The notes under the pieces: generated by a model
Databases searched by the model: none
What the model was told of the DNA's origin: nothing
What the model saw: only the letters and a program-made list of their open reading frames with translations
Program-made: the position numbers and the translations under genes
Shown here: positions 15,106-24,700 of the stretch, one piece after another
How positions within the stretch are numbered: the first letter of the stretch is position 1
How the letters are laid out: the number at the start of each line of letters is the position of its first letter
NCBI GenBank assembly: GCA_035471785.1
Contig: DATIPQ010000116.1
Location: 26,151-90,150, forward strand
From: Acidobacteriota bacterium
GTDB taxonomy: Bacteria > Acidobacteriota > UBA6911 > RPQK01 > DATIPO01
Direction: 5' to 3'
Length of the DNA: 64,000 nucleotides

Positions 15106-17868
15106 CTAATCCGCGCGCAGGGTGGTGAGGGGATTGATGCGGGAGGCCCGGTGGGCGGGGAGGGAGGCGGCCAGGAGGGCGACGGCGAGGAGGAGCAGGG
15201 GGACGCCTAGCCAGGTGAGGAAGTCGTGGGCCGGGGGGCCGAAGAGGTGGGTGCGCAGGTAGAGGGCGGCCAGAATGGCGGCGGGGAGGCCGAGGAGGAG
15301 GCCCAGGGCGGTCTGGCGGGCAGCCGAGAAGAGGACGGCCCGCTGGATGCGTCCGCGTCCGGCGCCCAGGGCCATGCGCACGCCGATTTCGCGTCGGCGC
15401 TGCGAAACCAGGTAAGACTCCACGCCGTAGAGTCCGACGGCAGCCAGGGTCAGGGCCAACACGGCAAAGAGGGTCACGGCGGCGGCCGAAGTTCGGTATT
15501 GGGCGGTTTCGTTGTCGACCACCTCCTGCAAGGTCGAAACCTGCTGCAGGGCCAGCGACGGGTCCACTTCAAGCACGCGGCGGCGCAGGTCTTGGACCAG
15601 TTGTGCCGAGAGCGGGCCCGTGTGCAGCAGCAGGCTGAAAGAGGGCTGGTAGCGCTGCGACAAAGGCCAGTAGACCTGATGTTGAGTTTCGCCTTGCAGG
15701 CTGTAGTAGCGGGCGTTACGGGCCACCCCGACGACGGTGGCGGGAGGTTCGTTGCGCTCGTAGTAGAGGCTCTGCCCCAGGGCCTCAGCGTCCGGCCATA
15801 CGTGCTTGGCGAAAGCTTCGTTGACGATCACGACCGCCGGGCTCTCAGGAGTGTCGCGGGCGGTGAAAGAGCGTCCCCTTACCGCGATGCCCATCGTCTC
15901 GAAGTATCGGTACGCCACTGCGTTGGTGCCGGGGGCCATGGGGTCGGCTGAGAGCTTCCCGCTGTTCCCCGGTGATTCTTGGCGGCGCGGATCCTGGGGC
16001 ACCACGTCCTCGGTCCATACGCCTCTGAAGGGCACCATCACGGTGGCCGTGGCCGCTTTGACGGCGGGATGCCGATTGAGCCGTTCCAAGACTTGATCGA
16101 CGAAGGCGCGGCCCTGCTGCGGACTGTAGCCGTGAAAGCGCAGGTTGACCTGCAGCAGGAGGCGGTCGGCGCTCTCGAATCCCAAATCGACGCTGCGGGC
16201 GGCGTAGAGAGAGCGCGCCAGCAGCACCGCCGAGCAGACCAGCACCAGCGAGAGCGCCACCTGAGCGACCACCAGTCCCTGGCGCAGGCGTCCTCGGCTG
16301 TCTAATCCCTGCTGTCCGCGCAGGGTGGAAAAGGGGTCCAGACGCGAGGTTTGCAGGGCCGGAGCCAATCCGGCGGCCAGTGCAGTGGCCGCGGCCAGCG
16401 CCATCGAGGCGCCCAGCACGGTCAAGCCAGGTCCGCTGAAGGACGGGATGGGGTAAGGCAGCAAGGTCCGGGTGAGGCCCGAAGCCAAATCGGCGATGAG
16501 GACGCCCAAAAGTCCTCCTCCCAAAGCCAGCAGCAGGCTTTCCGTGAGCGAGAGGCGCAGGACTCTCCAGCGCCCTGCTCCCAGAGCCAGGCGGATGCCC
16601 ACATCGCGGGTGCGCGCGGAGGAGCGGGCCAGCAGCAGTACGGCAATGTTGACGCAGGCGATAAGCAGCAGCAGCCCCACGGCCGCGGCCATCAGGCGCG
16701 AAAGCGAGACGATCGAGTCGTGGGTGCCGGGGATGTAGCGGTAGGACTCGAACAGGCGCGCCCCCATCTCCTCGTTCCAATCGGGGTAGTTCTCGGCCAG
16801 ATAAGCCGCCATGGCATCCAGGTTTGCCTGAGCCGCCTGGGCCGTGACGCCGTCCTTGAGGCGCCCGATCACGTTAAGCCAGTTCCAGGAATGATGGGGG
16901 ACTCGCTGCAGCGTCCAATCGCCGCCTGCCGGAGCCAGAAGGGGTTGCATCATGAGGGGAACCCACAGGTCGGGAGGGGGTTCCAGGGGACTGGCTCCTG
17001 CAAAGCCGGCAGGAGCCGCGCCTACTGCCGTGAAGGGATGTCCGTTGAGCGTCAATGAGGCCGGCAAGGCTTCGGGGCGTCCTCCCAACAAGCGCTGGAA
17101 GAGGCTGTGGGAAATGACCGCCACGGGATGCGTTCCCGGGGTCTGCCCCTCTTCAGGCAGGAACCAGCGCCCGGCCTGCGGACGCGCTCCCAGCACCTGA
17201 AAGTACTCTCGCGAGACCATCATCCCCTGAGCCGGAAAGAACTCATCCCCGAAGCCCACCGTCAGCGCCAGTCCCGAGGAATCGAATCCCGTCAGCGACT
17301 CAAAGGCCTCGCAGTGATCGCGGTAATGGGCGAAGTCGGGGTAGGAGAGAGACGTCCGCACCTCGCCTCGCTGGGTGCGTACGATCCGCACCAGCCGCTC
17401 CGGCTCGTGCAGGTGGGCCGGCGTTTTGAAGAAAAGCTCATGCACCACTGAAAAAACCGCCGCATTGGCTCCGATGCCCAGGGCCAGAGTGAGGATGGCG
17501 ACGGCGGTGAATGCCGGAGTGCGCCCCAGGGCGCGCAGGGCATAGCGGAAGTCTTGGAAGATACGGCTCATGGCGGTGCTCTGCCTCCATGTGCTGCTGG
17601 ACGGTCGAGATCGGGCGCCCAGCCTTTCCAGCAGCATCTGCGATTGGACGGCCACGGCCGTCAGCAAGAGGTCGAGGAGAAGGCGCGTCCACAATCGGAG
17701 GCTGCGGATCAAGGACGGAAGGGCGTTTCCGCCCGCGTTGCGGCTGGCGGCGTACTCGGCGCGGAAGACCTCCAGCAACTCCCTTTGGGCTTCCTGGCGG
17801 AAGCGCTTGGGGAGGATCTTGAGCAGCTTTCGATATCGCTTTTCGGCACTTACCATCCCACTTAACAT
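15106..17868 (-). CDS. ADOP/MacB-type ABC transporter permease
   Basis: 920 residues with the duplicated architecture of the ADOP permeases: an N-terminal extension of about 100 residues (SAEKRYRKLLKILPKRFRQE, then a membrane helix), then two copies of a MacB-like periplasmic domain plus FtsX-type permease. The first helix follows FRYALRALGRTPAFTAV, and the repeats RTRDVGIRLALGAGRWRVLR and QRRREIGVRMALGAGRGRIQ mark the two FtsX units. There is no ATPase domain and no ATPase gene nearby. Family members are thought to export or release peptides or lipids, but function is not proven. ATG 17868 is preferred because GGAG lies 7 bases upstream. It follows its PadR regulator by 22 bases. Confidence 0.88.
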   Translation of the reverse strand: MLSGMVSAEKRYRKLLKILPKRFRQEAQRELLEVFRAEYAASRNAGGNALPSLIRSLRLWTRLLLDLLLTAVAVQSQMLLERLGARSRPSSSTWRQSTAMSRIFQDFRYALRALGRTPAFTAVAILTLALGIGANAAVFSVVHELFFKTPAHLHEPERLVRIVRTQRGEVRTSLSYPDFAHYRDHCEAFESLTGFDSSGLALTVGFGDEFFPAQGMMVSREYFQVLGARPQAGRWFLPEEGQTPGTHPVAVISHSLFQRLLGGRPEALPASLTLNGHPFTAVGAAPAGFAGASPLEPPPDLWVPLMMQPLLAPAGGDWTLQRVPHHSWNWLNVIGRLKDGVTAQAAQANLDAMAAYLAENYPDWNEEMGARLFESYRYIPGTHDSIVSLSRLMAAAVGLLLLIACVNIAVLLLARSSARTRDVGIRLALGAGRWRVLRLSLTESLLLALGGGLLGVLIADLASGLTRTLLPYPIPSFSGPGLTVLGASMALAAATALAAGLAPALQTSRLDPFSTLRGQQGLDSRGRLRQGLVVAQVALSLVLVCSAVLLARSLYAARSVDLGFESADRLLLQVNLRFHGYSPQQGRAFVDQVLERLNRHPAVKAATATVMVPFRGVWTEDVVPQDPRRQESPGNSGKLSADPMAPGTNAVAYRYFETMGIAVRGRSFTARDTPESPAVVIVNEAFAKHVWPDAEALGQSLYYERNEPPATVVGVARNARYYSLQGETQHQVYWPLSQRYQPSFSLLLHTGPLSAQLVQDLRRRVLEVDPSLALQQVSTLQEVVDNETAQYRTSAAAVTLFAVLALTLAAVGLYGVESYLVSQRRREIGVRMALGAGRGRIQRAVLFSAARQTALGLLLGLPAAILAALYLRTHLFGPPAHDFLTWLGVPLLLLAVALLAASLPAHRASRINPLTTLRAD

Positions 17869-17890
17869 ATGAGGCTCCAGCCGGCTCCTC

Positions 17891-18235
17891 CTAGGGCTGC
17901 AAGAGGCGCTCGACACGGGCTTGCTCGACCAAATCCGACATGCGGCGGGCCTCCTCTCGGGCGACCCGGCGGCCCAGGTCGGTGATGCCGTAGTACTGGC
18001 GCCGGGCATCCTTGCCCGAGGGAGAGGCGCAAGGCTCGATCAGGCCTTGTTCCCGCAACTCCTTGAGGGTGCGGTAAAGGGTCCCCGGGCCGACGATGGC
18101 GCGGTGACTGAGCCGCTCATTGGCGTCCTGCATGATGGCATAGCCGTGCCGTTCGCCCTGGCCCAGCCCCAGCAGAATGGCGAATATCAGGGGCCGCAGG
18201 GGAAGGAACTCTTCAACCGATTTGTCCGACGACAT
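17891..18235 (-). CDS. PadR-family transcriptional regulator
   Basis: 114-residue winged-helix protein: ILLGLGQGERHGYAIMQD gives the typical first helices, GPGTLYRTLKELREQGLIEP the recognition helix and turn, and GRRVAREEARRMSDLVE the dimerising C-terminal helix. Gene order PadR-permease with 22 bases between them repeats the arrangement at 53866-56986. It probably represses this two-gene operon. Unlike the second PadR gene, no clear palindrome stands out in the 160-base divergent region upstream. Confidence 0.9.
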   Translation of the reverse strand: MSSDKSVEEFLPLRPLIFAILLGLGQGERHGYAIMQDANERLSHRAIVGPGTLYRTLKELREQGLIEPCASPSGKDARRQYYGITDLGRRVAREEARRMSDLVEQARVERLLQP

Positions 18236-18394
18236 GGCTTGACCTGCCTCCTCGATTTGCCTTCATCATCGAATATATCCATCCACGAAGACAATGTCAA
18301 CACTCGAAGCGCCGCTTTCGGCTTCCCGAAACCAGAGAGCGGGACGAGCGTGTATATTGTCATCTCCCCCAACCGAGGAAGGAGTTTTCGGCGC

Positions 18395-19870
18395 ATGAGA
18401 AACGACGGGAGCAGGACTCATAGGTTCGTGTTTGCAGGTGTGGTCTCAAGGACCGCCGTGGCTGGACTTGGGCTGATCGCGCTGACCGCGGCGCTTTGGG
18501 CGGCCGGTGAGGACGACGAGGCGTGGCCGCAGTTCCGAGGGCCGGAAGGGAATGGGCTGGCGGTGACCGAGAGCGAGTCGCTGCCCTCGGATTGGAACAA
18601 GGAAGAGAACGTGCTCTGGGACGTCGAGGTGCCGGGACGCGGTTGGTCTTCTCCCATCGTCTGGGGCGAGCGGATTTTTCTCACCTCGGCCATCAGCGAG
18701 GGCGACTTCAAAGAGCCTTCTCCGGGCATCTACGGAAACGACTACATTGCCGAACTGAGGGCCCAGGGTCTGCCCATGGAAGAGATCCTGCGGCGAGTCC
18801 GCGAGCGCGACAACGAGATTCCGGAGGAATCCAAGAAGGTGCAGTGGATGCTCTACTGCCTGGACGCCTCCGACGGCAGCAGGCTGTGGAGCAAGCAGGT
18901 TCACGAGGGACTCCCCCAGGGCGGACGCCACCGCAAGAACACCTACGCCTCCGAGACCCCGGTCACCGACGGCGAACGCGTCTACGTCTACTTCGGCAAC
19001 GTGGGGTTGTGGGCCTACAGTCTGGAAGGCGAGAAGCTGTGGGAGGTCCATTGGGAACCCGGGCAGATCTACCTCGACTTCGGCACTTCGGCATCGCCGG
19101 TGCTGCACGACGGCAGGGTCTACATTCTCCACGACACCCAGGACGGGGGATTCCTGGCGGCGGTGGAGGCCGAGACCGGCAAGGTGGCCTGGCAGGTCGA
19201 ACGCACGATCGAGCATCCCATGATCCGCTCGGGATGGTCGACGCCTTTCATCTGGGAGAACAGCCGGCGCACCGAGATCGTGACGCTGGGGACGCAGGTG
19301 ATCATCAGCTACGACCTGAAGGGCAATGAACTGTGGCGCATGAAAGGCAGCAGCGTGGTGGCCGCGCCCACCCCCATCGCCGACGGCGACCTGCTCTTCG
19401 TGGGCTCGGGTTCGCCCAGCGAGAACATCCGTCCGCTCTTCGCCATCCGGGCCGGGGCCTCGGGCGACATCACGCTCCAGGGTGAAGAGACCAGCAGCGA
19501 GTTCGTGGCCTGGGCCGACCCCCGCGGCGGATCCTACATCACCTCGCCCATCGCCTATAAGGGACGCGTCTTCGTCCTTTACGACAAGGGATTCTTCGCC
19601 GCCTACGACCAGAAGAGCGGAGAGCAGATCTACAAGGCCCGCATCGGACGCGGAGGCAACACCTTCTCGGCTTCCCCCTGGGCTTACGACGGCAAGATCT
19701 TTTGCCTCAGCGAGGGAGGGAAAACTTTCGTCATCGATGCCGCAGCCGATGAGTTCAGCATCCTGAAAGAGAATGACCTGGAAGAAATGAGCCTGGCGAC
19801 TCCTGCCATTGCTCACGAGAGTCTCTTTTTGCGGACCAACAAGCGGCTTTACCGCTTGAGGGACCAGTAG
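18395..19870 (+). CDS. Secreted PQQ-type beta-propeller protein
   Basis: 491 residues. After an N-terminal hydrophobic signal or anchor (about residues 14-36) comes WPQFRGPEGNGLA, the usual opening of outer-membrane-biogenesis and PQQ-like propellers, followed by repeated units with the W-x-x-x-x pattern (LYCLDASDGSRLWSKQV; YSLEGEKLWEVHW; VEAETGKVAWQVE; YDLKGNELWRMKG; YDQKSGEQIYKARI). No PQQ-binding dehydrogenase residues are evident, so a binding or scaffold role is more likely than catalysis. GGAAGGAG lies 9 bases before ATG 18395; the much longer open frame upstream overlaps padR and is rejected. Confidence 0.85.
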   Translation: MRNDGSRTHRFVFAGVVSRTAVAGLGLIALTAALWAAGEDDEAWPQFRGPEGNGLAVTESESLPSDWNKEENVLWDVEVPGRGWSSPIVWGERIFLTSAISEGDFKEPSPGIYGNDYIAELRAQGLPMEEILRRVRERDNEIPEESKKVQWMLYCLDASDGSRLWSKQVHEGLPQGGRHRKNTYASETPVTDGERVYVYFGNVGLWAYSLEGEKLWEVHWEPGQIYLDFGTSASPVLHDGRVYILHDTQDGGFLAAVEAETGKVAWQVERTIEHPMIRSGWSTPFIWENSRRTEIVTLGTQVIISYDLKGNELWRMKGSSVVAAPTPIADGDLLFVGSGSPSENIRPLFAIRAGASGDITLQGEETSSEFVAWADPRGGSYITSPIAYKGRVFVLYDKGFFAAYDQKSGEQIYKARIGRGGNTFSASPWAYDGKIFCLSEGGKTFVIDAAADEFSILKENDLEEMSLATPAIAHESLFLRTNKRLYRLRDQ

Positions 19871-19944
19871 CGGGCTCTTCGCCTCCCCAGCACTGATGGG
19901 ATCGCCGCAAGGATGCGCCTCCCCGTGTGCTGAGGGCGTGTCGA

Positions 19945-20172
19945 TAGTGCTGCCGGTCATAAGTTCTGAGCCAGGGCCTTGCCAAGTTCGAGGTGCGATA
20001 TGCGAAGTTCGAAAGAACCCCGAAGGTGTGCAATTCGCCAGCCCAGGGCCAGCCCCGGCGAACGCAAGCGAGACGGCGGCGCCACCCTGGGTTCCAGACG
20101 GCAAAGGTGCGAACGCTGAAAAGCGTGGAATAACGCGACAGGGTGGCTCAAAGCTTCTGGCGCACTGCACTA
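19945..20172 (-). mobile_element. TA-flanked inverted-repeat element, copy B (MITE-like)
   Basis: 228 bases, opposite in orientation to copies A and C. Read on the minus strand it begins TA-GTGCAGTGC and ends GCAGCAC-TA, with the same terminal inverted repeats and the ACCCAGGGTGGCGCCGCCGTC core, but the segment before the right end is different and contains a short TTCGAACTT/TCGAACTT repeat. At its right end on the plus strand the flanking bases are CTAG, at the other CTAT. Only TA is therefore common to both sides, fixing the target duplication as TA. The acpS stop codon overlaps its end. Confidence 0.75.
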
Positions 20173-20550
20173 GTCCCGCCGTTCCAGGATGACGACGGCT
20201 ACAGCGTTGTGTTCGGAGTGGGTGATGGTGACGTGAGCGGAGTTGGCGCCCGAGGCCTGGTAGATCTCCTTGGCTTTGCCGTGGAGGACGATTTGGGGCT
20301 TGCCGCGGTCGTCGGGAAGAGTTTCGACGTCGGTCCAGCGGATGCCCACGCTCCAGCCCGTCCCCAGCGCCTTGAGGACGGCTTCCTTGGCGGCGAAGCG
20401 TCCGGCGAAGTTCTGATTCTGGGTCTTGCGCTCGCCGCAGTAGCGGATCTCGTTCTCAGTGAAGACTTTTTCCCTGAGAGGAGCGCTGTTGGCCATAGCT
20501 TTGCGCATGCGCTCGACTTCAACGATGTCGACTCCGATTCCGATGATCAT
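20170..20550 (-). CDS. acpS: Holo-[acyl-carrier-protein] synthase
   Basis: Transfers 4'-phosphopantetheine from CoA to the serine of ACP. The 126-residue protein has the Mg-binding IIGIGVDIVEVERM start (D8) and the FAGRFAAKEAVLKALGTG signature with the catalytic Glu, followed by HGKAKEIY and VTITHSEHNAVAVVI. Length is normal, so the element inserted at its stop codon did not remove coding sequence. The ATG at 20550 is used; a TTG three codons upstream is also possible. Divergent from pgeF across 32 bases. Confidence 0.95.
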   Translation of the reverse strand: MIIGIGVDIVEVERMRKAMANSAPLREKVFTENEIRYCGERKTQNQNFAGRFAAKEAVLKALGTGWSVGIRWTDVETLPDDRGKPQIVLHGKAKEIYQASGANSAHVTITHSEHNAVAVVILERRD

Positions 20551-20582
20551 AGGCCGCAACCTGTGTGCTAATCTCGCCCCTG

Positions 20583-21314
20583 ATGTTCAGGCAGAGGGTC
20601 AGCCGAGGTGTTCCGTTTCACGTTTTCTCCGAGCTGGAGGCGATAGCCGGACTGGTGCATGCGTTTTCCACCCGTCATAGCGACGCCCCTCATGAAGATG
20701 CAGAGCGCCCCGCCCGAGTCGCAGGTGAAAAGTCCTCCTTGTGGAAAGCGTTGGGGATCGAGGCTCCGGCGGGAGTCCGCTGCATTCACTCCGCCCGTAT
20801 TGTAGAAGCCGCCGAGTGCCACCCGGGAAAGCGGGCCGATGGCATCCTGACCGCTCCGGGACAGGTGGCCGCCGTCCGCACGGCGGACTGCCTGGGAGTG
20901 ATCATCGTCGATCCGCGGAGGCGCCGTTGCGCGGTGCTGCACGCCGGCTGGCGGGGTACGCTGGGTCGCATCGCGGCTCGAGGAGCCGAGCGGCTCAGGC
21001 AGGCTACCGGCAGCCATCCCTCGGGATTCACGGCCGCCCTCGGCCCCTCCATCAGGGCCTGCTGCTACGAAGTCGGCGGTGAAGTGCGTGAAGCCTTCGC
21101 CGGCCAGGGCCATCCGGTGGAGCGCATCTTCACGGGACGCCGCCTCGACCTGGTGGAATGCAACCGCCTGCAACTGCGCCAGGCGGGCGTCGGCACCATC
21201 CTGGACAGCCGGCAGTGCACGTCCTGCCGTCCCGACCTCTACTACTCCTGGCGCCGCAACCGCGATGCCAGCCGCCTGGTTACCGTGGCCGGTTTTCTTG
21301 AGGGTGGCGGGTAG
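20583..21314 (+). CDS. pgeF: Peptidoglycan editing factor / multicopper polyphenol oxidase family (PgeF, YfiH)
   Basis: 243-residue member of the YfiH/DUF152 family, which cleaves mis-incorporated residues from cell-wall precursors or acts on purine nucleosides. The zinc-site residues are present: H in VRCIHSARIVEA, C in AVRTADCLGVIIVD and H in VLHAGWRGT; GPSIRACCYEVGGEV is the substrate-pocket motif. The ATG at 20583 gives the usual length. Head-to-head with acpS over 32 bases, so a shared short promoter region is likely. Confidence 0.92.
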   Translation: MFRQRVSRGVPFHVFSELEAIAGLVHAFSTRHSDAPHEDAERPARVAGEKSSLWKALGIEAPAGVRCIHSARIVEAAECHPGKRADGILTAPGQVAAVRTADCLGVIIVDPRRRRCAVLHAGWRGTLGRIAARGAERLRQATGSHPSGFTAALGPSIRACCYEVGGEVREAFAGQGHPVERIFTGRRLDLVECNRLQLRQAGVGTILDSRQCTSCRPDLYYSWRRNRDASRLVTVAGFLEGGG

Positions 21315-21325
21315 CCTGGGACAAC

Positions 21326-21471
21326 CGTTATTCCACCCTTTCAGGGTTTGTTTTTACGATGATTATAGACCCAGGGTTACGCCCTCGCTGCGCTTCGCTT
21401 GCAGCGGGCTTCACCCTGGGCTGACGAATCGCTCGCCTTCAGCGAGCCCGGACTGGGCTTTCAACATGTAG
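21326..21471. repeat. Intergenic hairpin repeat related to the MITE core, without TIRs
   Basis: Shares with copies A-C the order CTTTCAGGGTTTGT, CCCAGGGT, a central hairpin, ACCCTGGGCTGACGAATCGC and GCTCGCCTTCAGCGAGCCCG, but lacks the GTGC termini. ACCCAGGGT and ACCCTGGG can pair. It lies just downstream of pgeF and 23 bases before copy C. It may be the independent core from which the TA-flanked elements were built, or a degraded copy, and could also work as a transcript terminator for pgeF. Confidence 0.55.
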
Positions 21472-21493
21472 CCTTGCCTGCCCTTAGTAGCCC

Positions 21494-21750
21494 TAGTGCG
21501 GTGCATCAGAAGTTTTGAGCCACCCTGTCGCGTTATCCCACGCTTTCAGCGTTCAGACCTTTGCCGTCTGAAACCCAGGGTGGCGCCGCCGTCTCGCTAG
21601 CGCTCGCCGCGGCTGACCCTGGGCTGACGAATCGCTCGCCTTCAGCGAGCCCGGACTTGACTTCCAACACAGTCGCTGGGCTGGCGAATCTGTCCCTGTC
21701 AGGGACAAGAACGGAGGGCCCTGGCTCAGAACTTATGACCGGCAGCACTA
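21494..21750 (+). mobile_element. TA-flanked inverted-repeat element, copy C (MITE-like)
   Basis: 257 bases, CCC-TA-GTGCGGTGC at the left and GGCAGCAC-TA-GG at the right, nearly identical to copy A except that the 58-base internal duplication of copy A is single here. The right end is 15 bases from the stop codon of the S9 peptidase gene on the opposite strand. The internal hairpins could serve as a terminator for that gene. Non-coding. Confidence 0.75.
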
Positions 21751-21765
21751 GGCGGAGGAGGGGCG

Positions 21766-24700
21766 TCACTTGTCCTCGTCCTTCTCCCAGGCCGGCAGGC
21801 CCTTCTCCATCCACTCGGGCATGGGGGCGCCTTTCAGGTGGTGGTCGAAGAACTCGGCCATGCGGCGCGTCCAGTGCTCTTGGTTGACGCGTTTGCGCAG
21901 GCCGTGATCTTCCTTGTTGTAGTTGAACATGTAGGCTTCTTTGCCCAGCCGGCGCATGGCCATGATCAGCTCGATGCCCTGGTACCAGGGCACCGCCCCG
22001 TCGTCGTCGTTATGCAGGATGAGCAGGGGGGTGTCGATGCGGTCGGCGAAGAACAGAGGCGAGTTGTTGATGTAGCGCATGGGGACGTCCCACAAGGTGT
22101 CTCCCAGGCGGCTCTGGGTGCGCTCGTACTGGAACTGACGCACCATGCCCGATCCCCAGCGGATGCCGCCGTAGGCGCTGGTCATGTTGGACACCGGCGC
22201 TCCCGCCTCGGCGGCCGCGAAGATATCGGTCTGGGTGATCATGTAGGCGATTTGGTATCCGCCCCAGGAGTGCCCCTGAATGCCGATGGCATCGCGGTCG
22301 ACCCAGCCCTCCCCCAGCAGCATATGGATGCCCGGGAGCACGCACTTGAGGGCGTCCTTGCCCGGGTATCCGGTGCCGTACTCGATATCCGGCATCCACA
22401 GCACATAGCCGTTGCTGACGTAGTAGGAGGGATTGATGGAGGTGCCGGGACCGGGATGGCGGAAGGAGTGCAGCCGCGGGTGCAGGGTCTCGTAAATGTA
22501 GACCATGAGCGGGTACTCCTGGGCGGGATCGAAGTCCTCGGGCTTGATGAGGATGCCCTTGAGCGGCTGGCCGTCCGAGGAGTAGAAGTCGCGCAGTTCG
22601 GCGCTTCCCCATTTGAAGGCGTCCATCTGGGAGCCCAGATCAGTGATGCGGCGGGGCGGGGCGTCGAAATCGAGGGTGGCCGTCCACAGGTCGGGATACT
22701 CGTCGAAGGAGGTGCGGGTGAAAAGCAGGCGGTCGCTCTCTTCGGCCTTCTCGGGGAGGGAGTAGTTGTACTCGCCGAAGGTCAGCTCCTGAGGCGGCGA
22801 GTCGCCTCTGACGCTGTCGCGGAAGTATCCGCTGGAGATGGTGTCCTGGTTGGTGCCCTCGAGCAGCAGGGGTTGATCGAGGGGAATGGTGTCAAGGTCG
22901 TCGTCCAACCGACGGTAGCGGAAGGCGATCTTCTTCTCCCGCCCCACGCCTTCGGTGATGCGGCGGGCGCCGCTTCCGTCCGGCATCAGTTCCCAGATGT
23001 CGTACTGGTCGTAGACCAGCAGGGAGTGGTCGTCGTCGGTCCATCCGGCCGCTCCGTAGGGACCGGGCGGATTGGGGCGGTCCCAGTCCAACCGGTGAAA
23101 AGCCACCCCCAGGTCGGCGGTCAGGTTGCGGGTTTCTCCCGAGGCCAGGTCGCGGACGAAGTAATCGCCGTCGTCATACCAGGCCACGTACTTGCCGTGG
23201 GGCGACAGCCCGCCCATGGAGGAAACTTTCTCGGCCACCTTGCTGCGCTCTCCGCTGCGGGGATCGACCACGTAGAGATCGCGGAAGAAGCCTTCATAGG
23301 CCATCAGTTGGCGATAGGGAAGGTTGCTGCTGCCGAAGAGCCGGTGTCCGAAATCGGCGAATTCGACGTCGGCGAGTTCCTCGTCGGCAATCTTGAGGAA
23401 GCTTCCGCTCTCGATGTCGTAGACCGATTCCCAGGTCTCGTTGCGGTATTGGGAGGCCAGCCGCTTCTGCTGGGGCTGAGGATAGGGATCGTTCCAGTGC
23501 CAGAGATCGAATTTGGCCTCTTCTTCCTCGTCTTCGGCCTCCTCGTCCTCGTCACCTTCGGCCGGCTCGCCCTCTTCTTCGCCGGACGCTTCCTCCTCCA
23601 TCTCGGCTTCCTCCTCCTGATCCAGATCGGCTTTGGCGACGCCTACAAGAAGCAGCTTACCGTCGCGGCTGAAGGAAAGGCCTTCCTTGTCGCTGACCGC
23701 CATGCCTTCGGGAAAACCGGGAGTGGTGTCGTGAGCCACCCAGAGCTGGGCTTCAGACGATTCCAGATCCCAGCCGTAGAGTTTGAAGACGGGCTCTTCC
23801 CAGTGGTTGGTGTCGCGGTCAGAGACGAAGGCCAGGCGGGTCTGTTCTTCATCCATGGTCCAGCGCTTGTAGTTGCCTTCGCCGGTCAGCAGGGCCAGCG
23901 GCTCATCGCTGCCGGGACGGATGGCGTAGAGGCCGTCGTTCTCGTAGTCCTTCTTGCTGGCGGTGGTCCACATCAGCCACTGGCCGTTGTCGGTGAACCG
24001 GTACTGGGTGGCCCACTCGAAGGTCGTTTCGCTGCCGTCCTCGAGCCGGCGCAGCGCCAGGCGGGTGCCCTCTTTCTTTTTCTTGCGCCGTTGGGCGGCG
24101 TGATCCTTCTTCTCTTCGCCCTCTTCTTCGGCTTTCGTCTCTTCTTCGGATTGCTTCTCGCCCTCGGGCTTCTTCTCTTCGGGTTCGGCTTTGGACTCCG
24201 CTTCGGGCTTCTCCTCGCCTTCCGCTTCTTTGTCCTTGTCTTTATCCTCGTCTTTTTTCTTTTTTTCTTTCTCCATCAGGTAGGCGACCCAGCCGCCGGC
24301 TTCTTCCGGCATTTTGAAGCTCTTGACCTTCTCCACCGTCTCCACCTGGCCGTCGCTGAGTCTGAGCAGTCCCAGGGTGGCGGTGGGCTTGTCGTCGTCC
24401 TTGGCCTTTTCTTTCTTGGCCTTCTTGTGCTCCTCCATGGAGGGCTGGATGAGGAAGGCCACGAACTTGGAATCGGCGCTGAAGGCGGCCTCAGGATTGG
24501 CGCTGCGGCCGAAGTCGTTGCGGGCGTGATAGCCGATGCCATGGCGGTACTCGGTGTCGCTCTCGAGGTCTTTGACCACCAGTTCGGCGTCGCCTTCGCC
24601 CGGCATTTCGCTGTAGAGGACCCACTGCCCGTCGCGCGACAGGCTATCGCCGGTGATGCGCTTCCAGGCGTCGTAGTCGTCGTGGCTGAGGGGGCGTTTG

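Noticed and set aside
18446-20170. 574-codon minus-strand frame across the propeller gene and copy B
   Set aside because: Runs through a non-coding element and opposite a gene with clear repeats; no recognisable domain.
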